NCBI GenBank assembly: GCA_024227975.1
Contig: JAAETV010000499.1
Coordinates: 1-14,752, forward strand
Origin: Actinomycetes bacterium
GTDB taxonomy: Bacteria; Actinomycetota; Acidimicrobiia; Acidimicrobiales; SZUA-35
DNA length: 14,752 nucleotides
Direction of reading: 5' to 3'
Of this stretch, positions 1 through 6,385 are shown piece by piece (positions within the stretch are counted from its first letter, which is position 1; every line of letters starts with the position of its first letter). The translations under genes and the position numbers were made by a program. The notes beneath the pieces were generated by a model, which saw nothing but the letters and a program-made list of their open reading frames with translations, was not told where the DNA came from and searched no databases.

Positions 1-795
1 GGGCTGCTCGGTCTGGACGACTTGCGTTAGCCGAGGCCAGGCAACTCGCAAGACCCAGGTCGTGCCGATGAGAATGAAGCCGGCCACTATCCCGTCGAGC
101 CAATAGTGATTGCCAGTGATGGCCACAACAATGAAGGTCAGTGCCGCATGGATAGGGCCAACCCATCGCACCCATCCGGTACCGACCGTCCACGTGGCGA
201 CACCGACGAGGAAGGCCCAACCGACGTGGATCGATGGCATCGCTTGAAGCTGACCGGCCATTTCGTAGCCGAGCGAGGAGTACACCGACTGGTTGTAGAG
301 AATGCCAGTATCCACCATCCCAGTTTCCTCGATGAACCGTGGAGGGGCTACGGCGACAAGCTGTATCAGTACCGATGCCCCGGTGAGCAAGGTGAGGTTG
401 TTGCGGGCTATGTCGTAGTGGTCGCGATGCCTGACAAAAAGCCAAGCGAGGCATGCGATGATCGCTGGAACATGGGCTCCCCCGTAGTAGATATTCGATG
501 CTTGGATGAGCCAACTGTGTGGTAGCAACCACGCCTGGAGCGACGCCTCGTCCGGGAGCAGCAACAGACGCTCCAAGTCCCACACCTGCTGACCTCGCCG
601 GAAGGCTCCTGCCTGATCGATGACCGAGATCCGCCCTCCGAGCTGCCAGAGGGCGTAGAGCCCGAACATCATGGAAAGCTCCCTGGCATAGGTTCGCGTG
701 ATCCGAGCCACCCGGGTATCAGCCCCCCGCAGCACCCCCCAGATGACGACGCATAGCACCGCAATCCAAGCCGCGATCTCCCACGCCAACCACAT
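1..795 (-). CDS. PAP2_3-type membrane phosphatase/phosphotransferase, C-terminus cut by window edge
   Basis: The reading frame is open from an ATG at 795 to base 1 with no stop, giving 265 residues of a partial protein. It is an integral membrane protein with hydrophobic segments near residues 5-22, 40-52, 108-122, 135-150, 188-205, 215-229 and 236-252. The three phosphatase-motif blocks of the PAP2 superfamily, in the inositolphosphotransferase-like (PAP2_3) form, are visible: APPRF at 150-154, MPSIH at 186-190 and GNHYWLDG at 228-235. H190, H230 and D234 are the predicted catalytic residues. Family members dephosphorylate or transfer head groups of lipid phosphates at the membrane; the substrate here is unknown. 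No good Shine-Dalgarno precedes the ATG, but the frame stays open upstream, so the start is not certain. Codon use is looser (ATA, CTA, GCA, AGT) than in the right-hand operon. It is divergent from the radical SAM gene. Confidence 0.85.
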   Translation of the reverse strand, partial: MWLAWEIAAWIAVLCVVIWGVLRGADTRVARITRTYARELSMMFGLYALWQLGGRISVIDQAGAFRRGQQVWDLERLLLLPDEASLQAWLLPHSWLIQASNIYYGGAHVPAIIACLAWLFVRHRDHYDIARNNLTLLTGASVLIQLVAVAPPRFIEETGMVDTGILYNQSVYSSLGYEMAGQLQAMPSIHVGWAFLVGVATWTVGTGWVRWVGPIHAALTFIVVAITGNHYWLDGIVAGFILIGTTWVLRVAWPRLTQVVQTEQP

Positions 796-921
796 CGCAT
801 ATAGCCTACGACCTGGTCTGACCTGATGGCCGGCCGGGTGGCAGCTCACCCCTGAGGAGCAGTTCGAGATGCTCCTCAAAATGGACTGGACCTGGTGTCA
901 ACGGCGAGACGACCAAGGCAT

Positions 922-940
922 CGTGAGTGTCAGTCTCACG
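922..940. promoter_or_regulatory. Perfect 6-bp inverted repeat in front of the radical SAM gene
   Basis: CGTGAG (922-927) and CTCACG (935-940) form a perfect 6-bp inverted repeat around a 7-base centre. It lies just upstream of the ribosome-binding site (AGAGG, 944-948) in the divergent intergenic region. It could be a repressor operator or a 5'-UTR hairpin. Function is inferred from position only. Confidence 0.35.
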
Positions 941-953
941 ACGAGAGGCGAAG

Positions 954-2345
954 ATGACGGGCATGCCTACCAGCGGGAGCACAACGGCGATGGAGGCACC
1001 AAGTCTGCCGGCCACCTGGCCTGAGGGGGCGCCCCCGAGCTTCCACGTGATGGCCAAGCCATCAGGGGCGATCTGTAACCTCGACTGCACCTACTGCTTC
1101 TTCCTGTCGAAGGAGCTGCTCTACCCCGGTGATCGGTTTCGGATGGCCGATGACCTGCTAGAGACCTACATCCGCCAGACCATCGAGTCGCAGCGGCTCA
1201 ACGAAATCGCCATCGCCTGGCAGGGAGGCGAGCCCACCCTGCTGGGTCTCGAGTTCTTCCGGCGATCCGTCGACTATGCCCATCGCCACCTGCCCGACGG
1301 GAAGACACTCCAGTTCACGATCCAGACCAATGGCACCCTGCTCGACGAAGAGTGGTGTGCCTTCCTGGCCGAGAATGAGTTCCTAGTCGGGCTCTCAATG
1401 GACGGTCCACCGAAGATGCACGACACCTACCGGGTCGACAAGAAGGGCAGGCCAACATCGGAACGGGTATTGGCCGCGGCCGACATGCTGCGCTCGCATC
1501 AGGTCGACTTCAACATTCTGTGCACGGTCCATGCCGCCAACGCCGACCATCCGCTCGACGTCTACCGCTACTTTCGCGACGACCTCAGCATCCAGTTCAT
1601 CCAGTTCATCCCAATCGTCGAGCGTGCAACCGAGGTCACCGTCGAGATTGCCAACCAGGGCTGGTCGAGCGGCGGGAAGGGCCGACCCCTGTACGTGAAT
1701 CAGGGATCGGCGGTCACCGAACGGAGTGTCGGGCCCGAGCAGTGGGGCCGGTTTCTCTCGACCATCTTCGACGAGTGGCTCCGCAACGACGTTGGAGACG
1801 TGTTCATCCAATACTTCGACGGTGCACTGGCGTCTTGGCTCGGCATCGCACCGGCCATGTGTATCTTCGTCGAGACTTGCGGCACCGCGCTCGCCCTCGA
1901 ACACAACGGCGACCTCTACTCCTGTGACCACTTCGTCGAGCCTGAGTACCGCCTCGGCAACATCATGAAGACCCACATGGTCGACCTGGTTGCCTCACCC
2001 CAGCAGCAGAAGTTCGGCACGGACAAGCGCGATTCACTCCCTCAATACTGCCGAGAGTGTGATGTTCGGTTCGCCTGCAACGGCGAGTGCCCGAGAAACC
2101 GATTCACCATGACTCCCAACGGAGAAGCCGGCCTCAACTACCTGTGCGCCGGCTACAAGCACTTCTTCCACCACATCAACGAGCCGATGCAGCTCATGGC
2201 CCGCATCCTCCGCCAGGGAGGTGAAGCCCCCGACATCATGGACGTATTGGCCGAGCAGGAGCGGGCCCGGTTCGCCGACGTCGGGCGCAATGATTTCTGT
2301 CCGTGCGGTAGCGGCGACAAGTTCAAACGCTGCCACGGCGCCTGA
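954..2345 (+). CDS. Radical SAM/SPASM sulfatase-maturase-type enzyme with C-terminal SEC-C motif
   Basis: This 463-residue protein belongs to the anaerobic sulfatase-maturating (anSME) branch of radical SAM/SPASM enzymes. These oxidise an active-site Cys or Ser of a sulfatase to formylglycine, using S-adenosylmethionine and three [4Fe-4S] clusters. The AdoMet cluster motif CNLDCTYC is at residues 41-48, inside the typical AKPSGAICNLDCTYCFF stretch. The SPASM region shows CGTALALEHNGDLYSCDHF, then YCRECDVRFACNGECPRNRF and LCAGYKHFFHH, all characteristic of anSME. The last 20 residues, NDFCPCGSGDKFKRCHG, are a SEC-C zinc-binding motif, as in SecA tails. I chose ATG 954 because AGAGG (944-948) lies 5 nt upstream; a GTG at 927 in the same frame lies inside an inverted repeat and lacks such a site. 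No sulfatase gene is in the window, so the substrate protein is elsewhere or differs. Confidence 0.9.
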   Translation: MTGMPTSGSTTAMEAPSLPATWPEGAPPSFHVMAKPSGAICNLDCTYCFFLSKELLYPGDRFRMADDLLETYIRQTIESQRLNEIAIAWQGGEPTLLGLEFFRRSVDYAHRHLPDGKTLQFTIQTNGTLLDEEWCAFLAENEFLVGLSMDGPPKMHDTYRVDKKGRPTSERVLAAADMLRSHQVDFNILCTVHAANADHPLDVYRYFRDDLSIQFIQFIPIVERATEVTVEIANQGWSSGGKGRPLYVNQGSAVTERSVGPEQWGRFLSTIFDEWLRNDVGDVFIQYFDGALASWLGIAPAMCIFVETCGTALALEHNGDLYSCDHFVEPEYRLGNIMKTHMVDLVASPQQQKFGTDKRDSLPQYCRECDVRFACNGECPRNRFTMTPNGEAGLNYLCAGYKHFFHHINEPMQLMARILRQGGEAPDIMDVLAEQERARFADVGRNDFCPCGSGDKFKRCHGA

Positions 2346-2358
2346 GGAAGCGGGTGGC

Positions 2359-3408
2359 CTAGGGGCACGGGTCGTCTCGACCAAAGATACAAAGGCGAAT
2401 CACGTCGATCTTCGAATAACTCGCCAAGTACAGCCCCTCAGCCGATTGGTAGACGGTGAGGGAGGCACAGCCCGGCTCAACCCCGAAGGCCGGGAAGGTG
2501 AATCCATAGACGTATCGTTCCCGTGTGCCATCCGGTCCTGGAGACACAGACTTGAGCGCCAAGGAACCGCAAGTTGATTCCACCCCCGAGACGGGGCCTC
2601 CTTCAATGACATCGATGACAAGGTCGATTTCACCGGCTTCTCTGACCAGGATCAAGGGGGACGGTACGTCCAGTTGTCCCGAGGCCAAGATCGGTACCAC
2701 CAACGTCTGATCGGGTGCTCCGAGATAGTCGTCGGTATCAGATTGGGAGAAGGTGAGCGTGCACTCGCCGGGTCGATCGAGAACATCGACGTGTTGGGTG
2801 AACTGGTACGTCATCCCGTCGCTCTCGGTAGGGGATTCGGTAATGGCGCACGGACCAGACGATCGGACTGATATGGGGCCACCGCGATGCCTGGTGTAGA
2901 TGACCGTCAGAGTCGCAAGGGCCAGAGGCGGACTAACCGACGAGGCCGAGAAACTGCCGGCCTTTCTGAGGTCAGCGGACGAGGAGGGGGCGGGCTCGGG
3001 GTCTGAGGTAGTGGTCGACTCTGCCGTCGTGACGTTTGACGACTGAGGAGTCAATGAGCTCGTTGAAGCGCCGCTGGGGGCAGGGGTAGAGCTTGTCAGC
3101 TCACTCGTCGTGATTGTCGGATCCAGATCGGCCCCAGTTGAAGTCACCAGTCGCGACTCACGTGTCTCACTGCTGTCGACTACCACTTCGCGGGATCCAG
3201 TAGTGACGCTCGTCGTGCTCCCGGCCAGAGCAAGGTCTGATCCAGGACTGCTGGATTTGTCCGCAATAGTCATTGCTACTGCGACAATCAGCGCGCCGAG
3301 CACTCCCCCACTGAACCACAAACTGCCGACACGACTCGTCGGTAGAACCCGCCGGCCCACCATCATCTCGCTTGCCACCCCCGAGGTCAGTATCGGCCCG
3401 AGCTTCAC
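2359..3408 (-). CDS. Membrane-anchored Ser/Thr-rich protein with two bacterial Ig-like repeats
   Basis: The 349-residue product has a short basic N-terminus and one hydrophobic segment at about 28-48. A low-complexity Ser/Thr/Pro linker follows at about 60-150, then a C-terminal half made of two similar units. Unit one (about 175-240) reads GGPISVRSSGPCAI ... GECTLTFSQSDTDDYLGAP. Unit two (about 270-337) reads GGPVSGVESTCGSL ... GCASLTVYQSAEGLYLASY. Each has a Cys pair (C187/C216, C280/C314), the layout of actinobacterial surface Ig-like repeats. The protein is probably exported and anchored with the repeats outside the cell. The specific function is unknown. The start is uncertain: GTG 3408 overlaps the stop of an upstream fragment, and ATG 3366 after a G-rich stretch is an alternative. 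Codon use (many AGT, ACT, GTA, GCA) is looser than in most neighbours, which may indicate transfer. It ends 13 nt from the convergent radical SAM gene. Confidence 0.6.
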   Translation of the reverse strand: MKLGPILTSGVASEMMVGRRVLPTSRVGSLWFSGGVLGALIVAVAMTIADKSSSPGSDLALAGSTTSVTTGSREVVVDSSETRESRLVTSTGADLDPTITTSELTSSTPAPSGASTSSLTPQSSNVTTAESTTTSDPEPAPSSSADLRKAGSFSASSVSPPLALATLTVIYTRHRGGPISVRSSGPCAITESPTESDGMTYQFTQHVDVLDRPGECTLTFSQSDTDDYLGAPDQTLVVPILASGQLDVPSPLILVREAGEIDLVIDVIEGGPVSGVESTCGSLALKSVSPGPDGTRERYVYGFTFPAFGVEPGCASLTVYQSAEGLYLASYSKIDVIRLCIFGRDDPCP

Positions 3409-3533
3409 CGGCCGCCCAGTTGCACATCTCTGGAAGCTGCCCGTTCAGACTTCATCGCCAACAAGCGCTCCCTGGTCGCCCTGTCTACCTGAAGCCAGTC
3501 TCTGAATAGCAATTCGGAGCGAGCATGGTGATG
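3405..3533 (-). pseudogene. Possible C-terminal relic of a GrpB-family protein
   Basis: In the gap between the macro-domain gene and the Ig-repeat gene, one minus-strand frame reads HHHARSELLFRDWLQVDRAT followed by RERLLAMKSERAASRDVQLGGR and a stop. The LLFRDWL...R..L..MKSERA pattern resembles the C-terminal end of GrpB/nucleotidyltransferase-like proteins (FRDWLRA..ADR..Y..LKR.LA). The N-terminal catalytic part is missing, and the conserved end after this stretch is lost too. It is therefore either a decayed remnant or a chance likeness. Its stop overlaps the GTG of the next gene as GTGA. Confidence 0.35.
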
Positions 3534-3549
3534 CTGGCCAGGGCTTGAC

Positions 3550-4035
3550 TCAGGTCTCCAAGTCGTAGACCACGGCCTGGACGCCCGCATCAGACAGCGT
3601 CCGGGTGATGATTCCCTCGACGACCGTCCAGTCACCGCCAGCCAGACCACATCCGATGCGGGGCATATGGATCGTGGCATCCATTGCTACGGCTTCGTCT
3701 GCGAGCTGGTTCAGGCCGACCTCGATGGCGTCGTATCGCACCGGAGGCCCGTCAGGACCGGGATGAATCCCGCGCTGCCCGATGATGTTCGCCACCCAGA
3801 TGTCAGGCTCAACGGCAATGAGTTGGATCGACCCGAGCTCGAAGTCGTTCGACGCCCTCTCCTGATACCAGCCGTAGTAGGCCTGCTCCGGCTCATTCCA
3901 CCGATTCGACAGAGCAAGGACGAACCCCAACCCCCACCCACCTATGTCGTTGCAGATATGGGCGATGATCTTGTTGCCCCCGCCGACAGGCGCCGTCGCA
4001 TCCCCCACCACGTACTCGATCGGCACAGGCTTCAT
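3550..4035 (-). CDS. Macro-domain (ADP-ribose-binding) protein
   Basis: This 161-residue protein is a single macro domain with nothing added. GDAT at 11-14, AHICNDIGGWGLGFV at 25-39 and MPRIGCGLAGGDW at 124-136 are the strands and loops that hold ADP-ribose in the TARG1/Poa1-like branch. Members bind ADP-ribose, or remove ADP-ribose from proteins, or deacetylate O-acetyl-ADP-ribose. The region matching the TARG1 catalytic lysine reads IIGQRG (85-90) and carries no Lys, while an Asp (D135) lies in the later loop; this comparison is from memory. I chose ATG 4035 because the domain begins at MKPVPIEYVVGDAT and leaves 49 nt after the hydratase gene. An ATG at 4110 would overlap that gene and add 25 non-homologous residues. 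It is probably cotranscribed with the upstream hydratase. Confidence 0.85.
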   Translation of the reverse strand: MKPVPIEYVVGDATAPVGGGNKIIAHICNDIGGWGLGFVLALSNRWNEPEQAYYGWYQERASNDFELGSIQLIAVEPDIWVANIIGQRGIHPGPDGPPVRYDAIEVGLNQLADEAVAMDATIHMPRIGCGLAGGDWTVVEGIITRTLSDAGVQAVVYDLET

Positions 4036-4084
4036 CTCGCCAGCGTAGAGACCACCGGCCTTGCCAGGCCAACGACCTCGAGTA

Positions 4085-4840
4085 TCAGCTCGATCGGCTG
4101 ATCTCGGCATTGCGTCGCTTGGCTTCGTCGGAGGAGTTCAAGCCACGGAACAGGCGGAACTCATGACGCAGGCCCTCATCGAATGGCATCGACAGACCAC
4201 CCATCACCGCCTGCTTCGCCGCCAGGACTGCGGGCCGGGGCCAGCGAGTGATCCGCTCGCACCAGGCGATGGCCCCGTCGACGAAGCCGTCACTCGGCAG
4301 CACCTCGTTGAGCAGACCGATCCGGAGCGCTTCCTCGGCGAAGACCCGACGGCCCGACAACACCAACTCCGCCCCCTTGGCCGCACCAACGAGACGGGGT
4401 AGGCGCTGGGTTCCACCTGCGCCGGGGATGATCCCGATGCTCACCTCGGGCAAGGCGAGATGGACCCGCTCGGACCCAATCCGCATGGTGCAAGCAAGCG
4501 AGATCTCACAACCTCCGCCCCAGGCCTGACCATCGATGGCGGCCACCGTTGGTTGAGGCATCGACTCCAATTGGGTCAGAGCCCGCCGCCAAGCATCGGG
4601 ATCACCCTCGGGTGCCTGACCGCTGGCCGACAGCTTCAGATCATCGAGATCAGCGTGGGCGATGAAGTAGCCGTCGACCCCACCGGTGAGCATCACCACC
4701 GTGGTGCCCTCATCAAGGGCCACCTCGTCGAGCAGGTCAGCCAGCTCCGTCATCGAGGCCAGGCTTATCCAGTTCTTCGGCGGACGACTGAAGGTCAAGA
4801 CGGCTAGCTGGCCATGTTGCTCCCGTTGCCAAACCGCCAT
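4085..4840 (-). CDS. Enoyl-CoA hydratase/isomerase (crotonase) family protein
   Basis: The 251-residue product is a full-length crotonase-fold enzyme, close to the usual 255-260. [18 protein letters not shown] (100-117) forms the second oxyanion-hole strand, and [20 protein letters not shown] (130-149) is the family signature. Both acid/base residues of true hydratases seem present: E112 in GGGCE and E132 in LPEV. This supports hydration of 2-enoyl-CoA in fatty-acid or branched-acid breakdown, though the exact substrate cannot be told. A strong ribosome-binding site, AGGAGG (4855-4850), lies 9 nt before ATG 4840. It is 51 nt downstream of the SRPBCC fusion gene on the same strand. The residues HADLDDLK at 62-69 fit the first oxyanion-hole region. 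Confidence 0.92.
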   Translation of the reverse strand: MAVWQREQHGQLAVLTFSRPPKNWISLASMTELADLLDEVALDEGTTVVMLTGGVDGYFIAHADLDDLKLSASGQAPEGDPDAWRRALTQLESMPQPTVAAIDGQAWGGGCEISLACTMRIGSERVHLALPEVSIGIIPGAGGTQRLPRLVGAAKGAELVLSGRRVFAEEALRIGLLNEVLPSDGFVDGAIAWCERITRWPRPAVLAAKQAVMGGLSMPFDEGLRHEFRLFRGLNSSDEAKRRNAEISRSS

Positions 4841-4891
4841 TGTGAGGGCCCTCCTGAATCTCGGCCCTCACGATAGAGCCCACCCGACGGG

Positions 4892-5821
4892 TCAGTCGAG
4901 GCCGAACCAGGGGCCGTCGGCGATGTCGGCTTCGATGATCTTGCGATCCTCGGCGTCGGCGATCGGTTCGGCTGCGGCTGCGGCCTTCTCTTTGGCTGCC
5001 TCGTCGAGTCGGCCGGCGAGGGCATTGGCTCGGGCCAACGCTTCGTGGGCATAGGCCCGGTCGAAGTCGCCGGCAGCAGATGCGGCTTCGGTCAAGGTGG
5101 CGCACACCTTGGCATGGTGGAGAGCAAGGTCGGTGTGGCCAGCCACCGTATGGCACCGAGCGAGCATCCAGGCGGCACGAGCCCGCTCGACGGCGCCCTC
5201 ATCGGTCGCCCGGCGCCAGTGGTAGGCCGATGCGTTGGCTCGCTCGATCAATTCGTCAGTTTCTGACTCGTTCAATGAATCACGGCTCAGGAGATCCCAT
5301 GTTTCACCGTTGGTCTTGGCCCCAATGCGGCGATGCTCGTCCCGACCACCCTCGGAGGCGACCGGTTCGATGTCGAGATCTCCCAGTGGCTCGCCCGTTT
5401 CCAGCAGCGATTTCAACGACTGGAGAATCCCGATCCACCCCAAGGCCACATTGTCCGACGTGAGTGGGCTCATGCCCAGATCGAAGTGCCGCACCGTCAA
5501 TCTGGTGACCGTACCGGTCGAGTTGGCTGGACGCAGGGTCCATTCCACCCGGCTCGGCGGTTCTTCGGCCATGGCCGTGTCGTAGAGCACACGCCAGGTC
5601 ATGACGAGATGACGCTCCACGTCAACCTCTTCGATGGTGCCGTCGACAGCGTCGACATCGCCAGCGACGACATAGCGATGCCCGCTCCCTGGCATCAGAT
5701 CAGATTCGAACCGGGTCTTGTGGAAGTAGCGCTGGGTGAACTCAGGCTGGGTGATTGCAGTCCACACCTCAGCCGGCGTCGCCCGGATAAACGTCTCGTA
5801 GATGTGTTGGGGTGCGGCCAT
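4892..5821 (-). CDS. SRPBCC (AHSA1-like) domain fused to a helical TPR-like domain
   Basis: The 309-residue protein has two parts. Residues 1-145 are an AHSA1-type SRPBCC domain, a hydrophobic-ligand-binding fold: IYETFIRATPAEVWTAITQP at 7-26 is the typical first strand and helix, followed by F..DL.PG, TWRV and the C-terminal long helix LGWIGILQSLKSLLETG. Residues 172-305 are all-helical and Ala-rich, starting NGETWDLLSRDSLNESETDE and containing ASAYHWRRA, ARAAWMLARCHTVAGHTDLA and AYAHEALARANALAGR. The last two look like TPR pairs. AAGGAG lies 7-8 nt before ATG 5821. The start overlaps the arsR gene by 53 nt, the usual ArsR-AHSA1 operon layout. Ligand and role are unknown; a stress or xenobiotic response controlled by the ArsR protein is inferred. 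Confidence 0.85.
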   Translation of the reverse strand: MAAPQHIYETFIRATPAEVWTAITQPEFTQRYFHKTRFESDLMPGSGHRYVVAGDVDAVDGTIEEVDVERHLVMTWRVLYDTAMAEEPPSRVEWTLRPANSTGTVTRLTVRHFDLGMSPLTSDNVALGWIGILQSLKSLLETGEPLGDLDIEPVASEGGRDEHRRIGAKTNGETWDLLSRDSLNESETDELIERANASAYHWRRATDEGAVERARAAWMLARCHTVAGHTDLALHHAKVCATLTEAASAAGDFDRAYAHEALARANALAGRLDEAAKEKAAAAAEPIADAEDRKIIEADIADGPWFGLD

Positions 5822-6137
5822 GGCCTAGTTCTCCTTCGAATTCGGATGAGAGGTCCGCCAGCGCTTCGGTGAACGGGGCAACGTAGCGAGAGATCCAGCG
5901 ATCATGGATGAGCTGGATCGGGACCGGGTTCAGGTAGTGAAGCTTGCGGCGACCGTGTCGCTCAGTAGTGATGAGATGGGCTTCTTCCAACAAACCAAGG
6001 TGCTTCATGACTCCGAACCGGGTCATATCGGGCAACACCTCGCACAGCTCGCCCACGCTGAGTCCATCGGTCTCAGCCAGTCGGTCGAGCAGCGCCCTCC
6101 GACCGGGATCGGCCAACGACCGAAACACAAGATCCAC
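5769..6137 (-). CDS. ArsR-family winged-helix transcriptional repressor
   Basis: The 122-residue product matches the ArsR/SmtB winged-helix family: VDLVFRSLADPGRRALLDRL at 1-20 is the standard N-terminal helix pair, and LSVGELCEVLPDMTRFGVMKHLGLLEEA at about 27-54 is the helix-turn-helix, followed by the wing ITTERHGRRKLHYLN. The metal-binding ELCVCD box is absent (only C32 is left), so it is unlikely to sense arsenic or zinc that way. It belongs with the ArsR regulators paired with SRPBCC proteins. I chose GTG 6137 because it directly follows a predicted promoter, 7 nt after the -10, implying a leaderless mRNA. A GTG at 6167 would lie inside the operator. The gene overlaps the downstream SRPBCC gene by 53 nt. 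It probably represses its own operon. Confidence 0.88.
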   Translation of the reverse strand: MDLVFRSLADPGRRALLDRLAETDGLSVGELCEVLPDMTRFGVMKHLGLLEEAHLITTERHGRRKLHYLNPVPIQLIHDRWISRYVAPFTEALADLSSEFEGELGHGRTPTHLRDVYPGDAG

Positions 6138-6144
6138 AGGCCGA

Positions 6145-6174
6145 ACAATATGTGACCATCTAGTCACATGTCAA
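6145..6174 (-). promoter_or_regulatory. Promoter of the arsR operon
   Basis: On the minus strand, TTGACA (6174-6169) is a perfect -35 box and TATTGT (6150-6145) is a 4/6 match to the -10 box, with an 18-nt spacer. The predicted transcription start falls on or next to the GTG at 6137, consistent with leaderless translation. Confidence 0.7.
6150..6169. promoter_or_regulatory. Putative ArsR operator inside the promoter spacer
   Basis: ATGTGAC (6150-6156) and GTCACAT (6163-6169) form a perfect 7-bp inverted repeat around 6 bases. It fills the spacer between the -35 and -10 boxes of the arsR promoter, where a bound dimer would block RNA polymerase. Binding by the adjacent ArsR protein is inferred from position and symmetry. 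Confidence 0.7.
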
Positions 6175-6385
6175 GGAGTATCGTCGCTCTCCTCGGGCGG
6201 CTTGTCACACGAGAGTCCGGAGGTCCGAACCCCAGCCAAGGGTCTTCGGCGAACCGGGCGATCTACACGCCCCGTTCATTCACAACCCCAATAATGAGGA
6301 CCTGTCGGCCGGGTGACACCACGAAGTGATGAACAAACCCCGAGGCAGGCGAGGGGTCAAGGCTGTTCATCCTAGCCTTCACGTC
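6175..6385. other. Divergent intergenic region
   Basis: About 210 bases lie between the arsR promoter and the lipoprotein gene. I see an AT-rich AATAAT at 6290-6295 that could be a -10 box for the lipoprotein gene, but no convincing -35 box at the right distance. No RNA gene or strong hairpin is visible. Confidence 0.3.

Noticed and set aside
1395..1976. 193-codon minus-strand frame within the radical SAM gene
   Set aside because: It lies fully antisense to a strongly supported gene and has no motif of its own.
6150..6169. CRP-type site suggested by TGTGA and TCACA half-sites
   Set aside because: The half-sites are 8 bases apart instead of 6, and the location inside the arsR promoter spacer fits an ArsR operator better.
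6206..6236. tRNA-like T-arm pattern on the minus strand (GGTTCGGACC)
   Set aside because: The position normally occupied by A58 is G, and no acceptor or anticodon stem can be drawn around it.
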